Assembly (NCBI GenBank): GCA_958299035.1
Contig: CATQJL010000316.1
Span: forward strand, 41,590,025 to 41,654,024
Origin: Cylicocyclus nassatus
Taxonomy: Eukaryota; Nematoda; Chromadorea; Rhabditida; Strongylidae
Length of the DNA: 64,000 nt
Direction of reading: 5' to 3'
Shown here: positions 1-9,979 of the stretch, piece after piece
Layout: every line of letters starts with the position of its first letter
How positions within the stretch are numbered: the stretch's first letter is position 1
Notes under the pieces: model-generated
Told to the model about the DNA's origin: nothing
What the model saw: the letters and a program-made list of their open reading frames with translations, nothing else
Databases searched by the model: none
Position numbers and translations under genes: made by a program

Positions 1-719
1 AACCTTGTCTTTGACAATTTATAACTTCCTTCAAAGTTTCTTAGTATGAATGATATTTGGCCTATCTTGTAGCCGCAAGCCAGTAGTACAAAATACAATA
101 AAAAGAATTCGGACAAAAAAGTTTTTGAGAAAGAAAAAATTAAAATTTAAAATTTTTCAGTTTTTTCAACGTTTTTTCAGTGTGCCTCAAAGCACGGATT
201 ATAGAATTTTATGATTTTCTACGTAATGAACAGCTGTATGGTTTTTCAAAAACTGCTAATAAATGTTCTAGCCCTACGCTTACAGAATTGGGCAAAGCTT
301 CGGCGACTGACTTCTTCAGAAGAAAATTATGGGTCATAAAATCACCGCCACAGCTACCCATGTTTAGGCGCCGATATCTCAGTCTGGATAACTTCAAAAA
401 ATGCAGTTAAGTATGCATAATGTAGACAATTTCTATTACATACAACAGCTAAATTTTCGAAGAAATCCCATTGATAAGCGCTTGAATTCTGGCCGGGAAA
501 GTGAATGCAATGAAATTCTGAATTGTGGATGCGGTTTTTTGAAGCTCAGCAACTTTATAAGAGATGAGGATGAGAGCCCGTTTCAAGCACTGTTAGACAG
601 AGCATGAAAACAGCTTCGCGACGGTATACTACAACTATTGTAAAGAAGAAGTATTGATGGAAAAAAGTTACCCTGAAAAAAGGCTTAGAAAATCGGCCAT
701 TACTTTTGCATCAACCTAA
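1..719. mobile_element. mariner-type MITE, right part
   Basis: The right end reads, on the minus strand, TTAGGTTGATGCAAAAGTAA and is followed by a TA (720-721), as expected for a Tc1/mariner insertion. The left end lies outside the window. The interior, including a stretch around 70-90 reading tagccgcaag, resembles the interior of the elements at 49,573-51,087 and 37,418-38,336, so the three form one family. No transposase reading frame is visible; the small open frames look like chance. Confidence 0.7.
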
Positions 720-871
720 TATTTGGATACTTCAGAAATCGCACAAACTTGGTCCACAGGTGTTATTTGACATGCTATTCAACTATTATTATTCGTTATG
801 CTAAGTAGGGGTTTCAAATTACGCCCAGGTCAAGCATGGGGTGTGGCATGCCACACCTGGGGGTACATTTG
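720..871. other. short unannotated spacer
   Basis: Non-repetitive sequence between the MITE and the TTCGAA array. A short palindrome (gtgtggcatgccacac, 841-856) is the only structure seen. Confidence 0.4.
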
Positions 872-1075
872 GGTCCGAATCGAATAGAAATTCGATTATT
901 CGAATAAAACATTCGAATATATTCGTATTCGAAATTTGATATTCGGAGTTCTTCCATTTTCGAATAGTGTTCGAAACTCGAATAATTGATAAAACGGGGT
1001 TTCGAATAAAATTCGAAACTCGAATAATCAAAACACAGGATTTCGAATAAAATTCGAAAACTCGAGTAATAATCC
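872..1075. repeat. TTCGAA/ATTCGAAT-rich array, copy 1
   Basis: About 200 bases made almost entirely of variants of ATTCGAATA, giving many overlapping short palindromes. It is the reverse complement, with changes, of the array at 20,405-20,700: both contain the same ggaagaactccgaat segment and the same gggtccgaat edge. The open frame across it on the minus strand is low-complexity and not a gene. Confidence 0.8.
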
Positions 1076-2151
1076 GGTGATTACAAATGAGATACATTGT
1101 GTGTCAGTGTTATTTGGCGTTGTCGGAACTGTCATAAAATTGAAGATTATTTCGATTTTTCTTGAGCAGTGGAGGGTAATCTAGTGCGATCGCGAATCAA
1201 ATAGCCGTTGTTAGGTAAAGGGATTGGAGAAAGTACATATAGTGGTAGATCAAATTTCAGCTTCGGAAAGTCTTTCTAATGTGTAGGTTACGTAAGCGAC
1301 TGGTATTTGTTGTGTTCTTAACTTTGGATACTCTTCGTCGTCTTCGTCTGTTAAACGGCAGGAGCAGAAAGTCATATTTATTAGAGAATAAAGAACAGTA
1401 AAACTATGAGAGGCGAATGAGTGAACACTGAACTGACTAAGGCTATGAGTGAGCGCCCTTTGCTACGCACCCATTGTTGCACTACCATCTCCCCGTCAAC
1501 CACTGTAAAACCGCTAATCCATCAATCAAAGCCCCGCCCACTTCACTTAAACCTTCAAGTGAAGCTCCGCCCTTTCCCTTCTCGACTCCGACCACCTGCA
1601 CTCTAATCAAATGTACAAAATGAGCGGAAAATTAAGCGAAAAATCGGAGAAGTATAAAATAAGCTCACTTCCAGTGCTTTTATACAGCTAAGCTCCTCCA
1701 AACAAGCTCCGCCCACTTTCTACTCTACATCGGGGACAAACTAAGAAAATGAGCAAAATTAAGAAGAAATTAAGCGAAAATTGCGTTTTTTAGCTCTATT
1801 TTTCCTCTTCTCAGCCGTTTCTACATATACCTAACACGGTCCAGATGGCCGCCGCGAAACTTCTACACGCGTTTTAGTAAAAAAGAGAGGGGGAAAATGA
1901 AGGGGGAGAAAGAGGAAAAATTGCGTGGCTAAATCTAAAACGGGAAGGTTTATAGATGGGCTCCCATGAGGAAGCCCCTAATTTTCTCCGAACTAGGGTT
2001 TGGTATGTACATGAAATATGTAAAGTAAAAAACATTATGTGAGGGAGGGAAAAATAGTGACTTTTCTTTTCTAAAACACCTCAAGTGGCTTCCAGGTGGC
2101 TGAAAGCTAACTCCAAAAAAGTTGGGCACTTTTTTAATTCATATAATTTTT
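1076..2151. other. intergenic, no gene recognised
   Basis: No convincing coding frame, RNA gene or transposon end seen. Around 1,600-1,960 there are AT-rich stretches and blocks of 'aagctccgcccac' type words that recur a few times locally (1,560, 1,690), perhaps a decayed local duplication. Confidence 0.4.
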
Positions 2152-2445
2152 CAAGTTATCACACATGGTCTCCTAACTCCTCATTGCCCTTCTACACACC
2201 AACTTTGGTGTCATTTCATTTTCATTTCGTTGCTAACAAGCTTTGTTTGGAAAAGCATGCCGCTGGCAAGCTGCCGGCATGCCGGCGGCATGCTTTTCCA
2301 AACAAAGCTTGTTAGCAACGAAATGAAAATGAAATGACACCAAAGTTGGTGTGTAGAAGGGCAATGAGGAGTTAGGAGACCATGTGTGATAACTTGTTTG
2401 GAAAAGCATGCCGCCGGCATGCCGGCAGCTTGCCAGCGGCATGCG
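2152..2445. repeat. GC-centred long palindrome with a third partial arm
   Basis: Bases 2,152-2,396 form a near-perfect inverted repeat with arms of about 120 bases around 2,274. The centre is rich in GCATGC/GCCGGC words. Directly after the right arm the inner part (gtttggaaaagcatgccgcc) is repeated once more up to about 2,445, so three copies of the core sit in alternating orientation. The overlapping open frames on both strands are products of this symmetry, not genes. Probably a foldback transposon; superfamily not identified. Confidence 0.85.
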
Positions 2446-4098
2446 GACCAAATATTAAAAGACAGCGGTATGCTATTCCGCAAGAACGATATCTTATGAT
2501 ATGCCCCTTGCTTTTTCTAAAAACACTATCCAACGTGCTTGGTAAGCCACCTGTGCCGTGTACTGTTTTAAATACCAGGCTGAATGGTGCGACAATACGA
2601 GATTGAACAATATGTGACTTGAATACACGGCGGAGCTCGAGCGACCCGCCAGCCGGATGCCAGCGGTCCTCCGCTGCACAGGCTGCAGTTTTTCCTATAG
2701 CCCTCTTTGGCTTTTCCGCAGCACCAGTTGTTCTTGTTTTATGTGCACTTTCTTGCGGTTGGATATACTGCAAGGATTTAGTTGATTGTAGCTCTACTTT
2801 TCAGTGAGGGTATCCGTTAGCACAGACTACATGAAGGACACACGGTTGCTTGCAACTTACGCTTTACATCAAAAAGTTGTTGATTATCATTCTCATTGCA
2901 GAAGAGTAAGGAGGCGGAATCTGGCTTCAGTCGCGCGGAGAAAGCCAAAATGACAGCCGATGAGTGGAAACGGGCTAATTTACTATAGGGCGCATCTTTC
3001 CGTAATGTACATCTCACCTTGTGAATGAAACTGTTATTCTTGCAATATCGCAAAGCTCTCTGCCATCCAATGCTTATTCCACTGACTTCATAGTTTCATT
3101 GTATTAAACTGAGTACCTTCTTTGATCTTTTTGTTGGCATGCTAGCGTTGAAATGGTGTCATTATTATTTCTATTTCTACATTTAGTATTTCTGCATTTG
3201 ATGATCGATCTTTTTCACTTTTTTATATTGAAATATATCAAATTGTAAACATAATCGTTTTTATGTTTACAGTTTGTAACTTCCTTATTCTTTAGTACTA
3301 ATCTCAGTCTCATTGATCTATACTTAATCTAAGGTTCAGTCAATCTACCTTTGTGCCTTTTCATAGAATAATACATTTGCCATTTACTTTTCTAATAAAA
3401 TTATCACTTGCTTGTGGCTTATTTTAGCATTTTGAAAGAATTTTTACATTAGAGGTATGCCTCAGTCAAGAACGAATATCACTATTTCGAAATGAAGTTG
3501 TGGAGAAAACGAGTCAGAAAATTAGAAGGAATTGAAAATGCTGCATAACGCCAAACAAAGTCCTGCGAAAGTCCCCCATCTTTTCAGCACCTGCGCAGCA
3601 CTTCATTGCGGGGTTCCCACTTTCGCAGGGTTTCCGCAGGTGACCCGGCGGAAATGCTGCAAAGTGCTGCGGAAGTTCAGGTCAGTCGTGAGTTGTGAAG
3701 CTTATTTCGTTCTCGGAGTCTCCCTTTGTGCGATTTTATAGCAAGGAAATAAAAAGTGCCATGATTTTCTTGAGAATTTCAAAAATTATGTTTTTACAAT
3801 AACAGGGGAACCTATTCCAGTCGAAGTGGTCTCTCTAATTGACTCCTATACCCTTTAAAGATCATTAAACGCTAATTTCAATTTTTTTCCTTTTTAAGCC
3901 GAACAACTCTCCGAAAGAAGTTATGAGCATTTGAAGTCTAAACTTATCAAGTTTTAAGCGGCAAAAAATTTGCGGAAAGTTCAATAGAAACATCTGTGCA
4001 GATCTCCACTGGCTTGCTCCTTCTTCAAAATGGTATATCTGATTCAAAATTGATCACCTACAATCAGATGTTTTTTGTGGAAATTTTCGTTGATTTTA
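2446..4098. other. intergenic, no gene recognised
   Basis: Unique-looking, mostly AT-rich sequence. A 62-codon open frame at 2,619-2,807 is GC-rich and encodes a hydrophobic stretch, but has no supporting splice or family evidence. Around 3,545-3,690 words such as tgcgaaagt and ctttcgcagg occur in both orientations, suggesting a small decayed inverted repeat. Confidence 0.35.
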
Positions 4099-4266
4099 TA
4101 CTATGCAGGAAGGTTGGCACAGAGCGTAGCGGATAAGCCATTGCTTGTCTACTGTTTATTTTGTACACCTAATATTCAGCAATGCTCCTTTGGGTGTACA
4201 AAATGTATATTAGACAAGCAATGGCTTATCCGCTACGCTCTATGTCAACCTTTCTGTGTAGTATTA
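4099..4266. mobile_element. short foldback element (about 168 bp)
   Basis: Two inverted arms of about 75-80 bases meet near 4,182. The left arm contains gcgtagcggataagccattg and the right arm contains its complement. It lies 140 bases upstream of the BEL element. Ends and target duplication are not sharply defined. Confidence 0.8.
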
Positions 4267-4405
4267 TTGTAAAGGTATCTAATCCCACCGGGGCACGCAT
4301 GGATTTAAGACCATTCCCTCTGGTTCTCTCTGTTTTTCGCTTGAAAGTGATAACTCAAAGGTTATCCACACCATGGTTGCAGCATGACCGTTCATCCTTC
4401 GTTCG

Positions 4406-4634
4406 TTTATCTGACGATAACTTCGTATTCTTCATAGCAACGAAATGATTGCCTTGACAAATTCCAAGATGTGATTCATATCACTTTGAGGTGCATTTGT
4501 TATGTCTAGCGTCTGAGTAACATTTTTCGTCGGTATAAAAAGAGTGTCATTTATTGCTCTTTATTGCTCTTCGGATTTCCTGATTTCCCGATTTCCCCCA
4601 ATAAAGACTTCCTTCCATTCGGCGCTTCGCAACA
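4406..4634 (+). repeat. 5' LTR of BEL element
   Basis: It begins tttatctgacgataac and ends ggcgcttcgcaaca. Compared with the 3' LTR it lacks 35 bases after gtctgagt (about 4,518) and has only a few substitutions, for example cccaataaag against ccctataaag. Confidence 0.93.
4534..4540 (+). promoter_or_regulatory. LTR TATA box
   Basis: TATAAAA inside the 5' LTR, about 65 bases before an AATAAAG polyadenylation-like signal (4,600-4,606). This is the normal U3/R arrangement. The 3' LTR has the same TATA box (about 13,064) but TATAAAG in place of AATAAAG. Confidence 0.6.
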
Positions 4635-4652
4635 TGGCGACCACTGAATAAC
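4635..4652 (+). other. primer-binding site
   Basis: The sequence immediately after the 5' LTR begins TGGCGACCACTG. Starting with TGG directly at the LTR edge is the rule for a tRNA-primed site. The first eight bases match the 3' end expected of a tRNA-Arg used by many BEL/Pao elements; the exact tRNA is inference. Confidence 0.6.
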
Positions 4653-4703
4653 AAGAACCACGACATCAAGGAACCCCACAACCGAAGCCTACAACGTTTC
4701 AAG

Positions 4704-6344
4704 ATGTCCGCCACTCTACGTCAACAAATCGGCATTGCAAAACGACAACTCCTTCGCGCCATTGAAGATGCCAATCGTGAACACATTGAAATTTCTCAGC
4801 TTCAGACTCTCAACAATGACGAGCTACTCAACACTTACGAAGGACACACGTCTGCGCATGACTCACTCCTTCGCACATACAGTCGCATCTACCACTTATG
4901 GAACGAATGGCAGAAGCTGATACTAGTGGACCCGCAGGAAAATCAAGTACTAGAACAGTACGTAACCAAATACGGAGATTTTCGACAAATTCTAGAAGAC
5001 GCCGTTTCTACACTTCAACGATCAGATCAAGAGAGACCATTGATAGAAAGCGAACTGGAACAAAGAAACATCGACTTCGAACCCTACGAATCTGATGCCG
5101 ACTCGCTACAATCTTCAGAAAATCTACATTCAAGAAGACATCAGGCAGCACCACTTTCACTCGCGCCTCCTCCAACGCCTTCGAACTGCCCACAGCAACT
5201 TGTGGATTAAAATCTACAACCAGTCTCAACAAACCTATCATTCGTCGACGCTTCGATACTGAGCAAGCTCGATTTACCTACCTTCGAAGGTAATTTACTC
5301 GAAATCCCCGAATACTGGGCACGCTTCTCCACTCTTGCCGGCGACAAAGTCCAACTTGATGGAGCTACCAAATTCTCCTTACTCAAATCCACTCTACGCG
5401 GACGAGTATTGCAAACTATCAAAGGGCTTGCAATAACTGCAGCAAACTACCCAATCGCTGTCGAGATACTAAAGAACCACTTCGATGACCACGTCACAAC
5501 TCGTCAGATCCTTTATACGCGACTGGCATCACTTCCAGCGTGCGACAAAGACGGAAGAAACCTCTTCGCACTCTATTCACAGATGTACGCCATGGTACGC
5601 CAATTTACGACCTACGAAGACGACTCAAAGGAATACGCACTCGGAGCGATCCTACTTAACAAACTCCCACGCCACATACGAAGTCGAATCTACGATGAAA
5701 GCAGGAATCAGGAAAACCTTGTGCCTACAGAACTCTTGAAAATTTCCACCAGGATAGTCTGCCTCCAAAATTTACACAACAGCTTCAACTGCAACGTCTA
5801 CCCAACCGCTTCCACAAGAAAAGAAATTGTGAAAAAACGCGGACTTTGCTACAATTGCCTATCGTCATTGCGCATCACGAAGAATTGTCCGTCTAAACGA
5901 AGATGCTCTTATTGTGCACAATTCCACCATACTTCCTTGTGCTTTAAAGGAAGACCTACATCCCTTTCGACACCTTCGATGACTCAAACTCATCCTACGC
6001 AAGACATCAACAGAAGAAACAACAACGATGCTCAACTCCAAGCCGTTCGCACTAACTCTCAACAACGTAGAATCTACCGCACGCCCATCAGAAACCAGGT
6101 GCACTTCTCTGAGACTGAAGAAACAGAAAATGCAGATGCCCAGCCACCAAGAGATGCTCAGCCGCCAATCGCTACTACTCTTCATGCCTCTCAAGAACCT
6201 TCCGGAAGAAGACCACATCTTTTATGCGTCGACGTTCTACTATTCAATCCTGAGGACGACCAGAAACAAACGAAAGTGATGGCTCTTCTTGACACGGGTG
6301 CGTCACAAACGTATATCACCAATGATGTTGCAAAAGATTTGTAA
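4704..6344 (+). pseudogene. gag: BEL gag with zinc knuckles and aspartic protease, interrupted
   Basis: One reading frame runs from ATG 4,704 to the stop at 6,342, broken by an in-frame TAA at 5,208. The first 168 codons are a helical Gag N-terminus rich in Gln and Glu. After the stop the same frame continues with LDLPTFEGN (about 5,270), the BEL capsid-like DUF1759 region. A paired Cys/His zinc-knuckle block lies at 5,850-5,945 (CYNC, then CSYC, HH and a final LC). The protease active site LLDTGASQTYI is at about 6,283-6,315. The frame resumes after 6,344 with more stops (TAG 6,507, TGA 6,594), where the ILIGMDYF segment that leads into RT is still recognisable. Nothing suggests readthrough signals, so the stops are most simply decay. 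Confidence 0.9.
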
Positions 6345-6576
6345 TTACGCTCATCACCTTCTCGAAATCTTAATATGTACACTTTTGGTAGTGAGACACC
6401 CATCACGATACAGACTACAGAACATCTGGTAGGACTATGCTGCAAGGACAACACCAAACCAACTCTTCGTGTCCAAGCAATTCCACTGCTCACCAAGCAA
6501 ATGAAATAGACTATCGCTACGAACTCGACATCTACGACTTCCTTGAGCACAAAATCATCGAAACCAGGAATTCTCA

Positions 6577-7317
6577 TTGGTATGGATTACTTTTGACTTG
6601 GTTTTCAGTAATGATTTCTACATAACTACAGCAGAAAATGGATTACGCACTTTGCATACCCGAATTGGAGATATCATAGCCGACAATGCTTTTCGCTATG
6701 ATCGCAAAATTTATCTATCCTTGTGCCGCCACACTTACACAACCACGGCAAATCCAACACGCCATTCAGAACTTTTGGAACTAGTCGAGAAATTCTGGAA
6801 TAACGAATCTATCGGGATCATGGATAATCCCAATGAATCTGAAAACGACAAATGCCTTCAAGACTTTTACGATTCCGTTATCTACAAAGAAGATGAGCGA
6901 CGATACTCTGTGAAATTACCCTCCAAGGTTTCACCATCTGAACTGCCTTCTAACAAAGACATAGCTTTTTCGAGATTCCTTTCAAATGTAAGGATGTTAC
7001 AAAAGAATCCAGAATATCTGGAAAAATATCACGCCATATTCACAGAACAACTACAGAGAAAGATCATAGAGGAAGTGAACGAAAAAGCACATTCAGGACA
7101 ATGTCATTACCTTGCACATCACGGCGTAATCACAGAATCGAAGAAACACACAAAGACCCGATGCGTCTTTGATGGTTCCGCAAAGAAAAAAGGATTTGCG
7201 AGTCTCAATGAAGTTTTGTACAAAGGACCCAACCTTCTTCCTGATCTTCTGGGCATTCTTCTTCGCGCAAGAACAGCCCCCATTCTCATAACAAGCGACA
7301 TAGAAAAACATTTCTGA
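6577..7317 (+). pseudogene. pol: BEL pol, N-terminal reverse transcriptase part
   Basis: It contains the BEL RT entry region: VEKFWNNESIGI, then RCVFDGSAKKKG, SLNEVLYKGPNLLPDL and the start of the palm with SDIEK. The frame ends at a TGA at 7,315 because one base is missing near 7,308. The next frame picks up the same domain without a gap in homology. The preceding link to the protease frame is also shifted (about 6,595). Confidence 0.9.
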
Positions 7318-8189
7318 TGGTGGAACTCCAAAACGAGAGTCGAGACTTCACTAGATTCTTTTGGCTAAAGGATCCAGCACAAGGCACTATCAAAACGAAC
7401 GTCTCCATCTACAGACTCAGAAGAGTACCCTTCGGACCAATTTCTTCACCATTTCTTCTCGCGGCAACCATTCACTATCACCTAACAACTACGAACACTC
7501 CACTGTCGACCAACATTCTCCGCAATACTTACGTAGACAATGTATTTTACGAAGCATGTTCTCTCGAGGACGGTAAAAATCTCTACCTAAGCTCGAAGAA
7601 AGTTTTCGACAACGCAGGCATGAACCTCCGAGATTACTCAAGCAACAGCCGCAAACTAAACAGCTACATCAGCGAAAAAGAAGGCGGCAAAGTTGATGAG
7701 TATGTAAAAATCCTTGGCATTGGATGGGATACCATCACTGATGAGCTCGACATCAAACTTCCAATTTACACAGCAAACGATTCAATCTGGACAAAAAGAA
7801 AGGTTCTTCAGAAGGTTGCGAGTATCTACGACCCATTTGGATGGATCTCACCAGCCACCTTGATAGAAAAAATCTTCTTGCAGAAACTTTGGATGAACAA
7901 TCTCTCCTGGGACCAAGCTTTACCCGACCACCTCAATGAGGAATGGACAACAATCATCAGCTCTTGGGAAGTTCCCATTGTCAAACGTCCACGTCACTTA
8001 CTCTCTGAAAAAACTGCAACTACGAAATACGAAATCCACGCCTTCACAGACGCTTCACAGGACGCCTACGCAGCAGTTTCGTATCGAGTAGAGACGCAAG
8101 GATGCCATCGGGGTAGTAGCTCATTACTAGTTGCCAAATCCCGACTGTCATCCAAGAAACCAAAAACAACAATACCGAAATGGAATTAA
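7308..8189 (+). pseudogene. pol: BEL pol, RT palm/thumb and start of RNase H
   Basis: It continues the RT domain in a new frame. The active-site motif is YVDN at about 7,531 rather than YVDD. It is followed by the BEL connection region (LQKVASIYDPFGWISPATL) and the RNase H start HAFTDASQDAYAAVSY at about 8,037. A one-base loss near 8,177 shifts the frame again, cutting the RNase H. Confidence 0.9.
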
Positions 8190-8569
8190 TGGCACTCACA
8201 ATAGGAGCAAAACTTATTCAATATCTTCGTAACCAACTCGACCTCCCTATCGATAAAGAATTCATCTGGTGCGACAGTAGAGTAGCGCTCGATTGGACGA
8301 GAACCCACAAAGAGTTTCCTGCATTTGTGCGCAACAGAGTCCGTACAATAAAAGCTGCTGCTCCTAACGCAACATTTCTCCATGTACCCGGCTTTGCTAA
8401 TCCCGCTGACGTTGCTAGCCGTGGCTGCACCATCGACAGTCTTTTAGAGAACCAAGTATGGTGGACTGGACCACAATTTCTACTACAAGAAGAATCGTCT
8501 TGGTTGCAAGACAACAACGTTTCTTTTGATCTTCCAGAAATCACACTTCTTTCACAGCCTACTCCCTAA
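8180..8569 (+). pseudogene. pol: BEL pol, RNase H C-terminal part
   Basis: It carries the second RNase H segment (MELMALTIGAK, then FIWCDSRVALDW and NPADVASRG). It ends at an in-frame TAA (8,567). The same frame is open again immediately afterwards, so this stop is a nonsense change. Confidence 0.88.
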
Positions 8570-9328
8570 CGTCCACTCCTAGTGATAGCAAGTGAAAGAT
8601 TCAGCACATGGAAACGCCTACTTCAAACAATGACCTACGTCATCTCTTTCATATGTCAAATGTCACCAACAGCAGCCAAGATATTCGGCAGAAACCATCT
8701 TCAAGTTCGCAACAAGGCAGAAATCGTGCTTTATCGATTAGCTCAATTAGAATATCCACCCAATGAAGAACTCACTCATCAATTGCACCTGTTTTGGTGC
8801 AACTCTACCAATCTGTATCGCGTCCATACAAGAATTCAGAACTCCGCACTACCCGCAGAAACCACAAATCCTATACTTCTTCCCAAAAAAAGCAGGATCA
8901 CTTCCCTTTTTATTCATCACGTACATGAAAGTAATCTTCATTGCGGAACTGAGCAAACACTCATTGAACTTCGAAAAGTCGTATGGATTCCCAAAGGAAG
9001 AAGTACAGTGAAGCACTCTATCAACATGCTTTGTTTCCACTGCAGAAAACTGAAAGCAAAATCCTTCAAGCTTCCCGACTTTCCACTTCTTCCACAAATT
9101 CGAGTGAACCAACCAACCTACCCTTTTGAAAACAGCGGAATGGATATACTTGGACCATTTCAATACAAGGATGACACCGTTCTGATACAAAAATGTTGGG
9201 TGCTATTATGGACATGTCTCAATTGCAGAGCCATCACTGTGGACATCCTCAAAAGTCTCTCGTCCAACTGCTTTCTTCATTCGCTACGGCGATTCATTGC
9301 TAGGTTACCCAAGAAGAATCATCTGTGA
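8570..9328 (+). pseudogene. pol: BEL pol, integrase N-terminal zinc domain and first part of core
   Basis: This is the same frame as the preceding RNase H part, after its stop. The HHCC zinc-binding motif is visible (HHVHESNLHCG, then MLCFHCRK). It is followed by the integrase core start YPFENSGMDILGPF and a first acidic residue in the ITVDIL segment. A frameshift between about 9,250 and 9,300 separates it from the rest of the core. Confidence 0.88.
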
Positions 9329-9902
9329 CAATGCCACTACGTTCACAGCATTCGCCAAAGCACAGAGTGATGTAATCACAACAAATGGACATGAACGAGA
9401 TGTTATGGACTATTGTGATACTAACAAAATACAGTTCAAATTTATACCGGCTTTTAGCCCCTGGCAAGGAGGCATCTACGAACGTATGGTAGGACTATTC
9501 AAAACCATCAAGCACGCTCTGAACAACAAAACACCACAGTTTGACGACCTTAACACACTCGCGAAAGAAGCCGAGGCAATTTGCAACTGCAGACCTTTGA
9601 CATATGTCAACGAACAGCCTGACTTCATACCCCTAAGACCGGTAGATTTTATTCGCCCCAGAGCTCTCCTTTCAGCCCCACGATTCCTCGACAAAGATGA
9701 TGAATGGAAACCAACATACACCACTAGAGACGATCTGATCCAAAAGTGGCGATTTGGATTACACCTTTTGGACAACTTCTGGAAAAGATGGTCAACTGAA
9801 TACCTAACGAGCCTTCGCGAAAGATACCAGTCATCTCATCCTCACCCAAGAAGCTATGAAGAAGATCATCCGTGCAAATTCGATTACCCTCCAAAAGAGT
9901 GA
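9297..9902 (+). pseudogene. pol: BEL pol, integrase core end and C-terminal DUF5641-like domain
   Basis: It holds the second catalytic Asp in RRIICDNATTF and the Glu in the SPWQGGIYERMVG motif (about 9,458-9,490). After these comes the region with LRPVDFIRPRALL and WKRWSTEYL that typifies the C-terminus of BEL integrases. It ends at TGA 9,900. The envelope frame overlaps its end. Confidence 0.9.
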
Positions 9903-9979
9903 TAACACGTCCACTAAATCTTATATCTCGCTTCGAGATAAACGCAAACAACCAAAATCACTCAACACCAACAACCGCA

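Noticed and set aside
2619..2807. GC-rich open frame encoding a hydrophobic segment, possible exon with signal peptide
   Set aside because: No matching exons, family or splice sites found nearby; too short to support alone.
6342..6596. Three stops between protease and RT as programmed readthrough or shift signals
   Set aside because: Different stop codons and an additional frame change within 260 bases fit random decay better.
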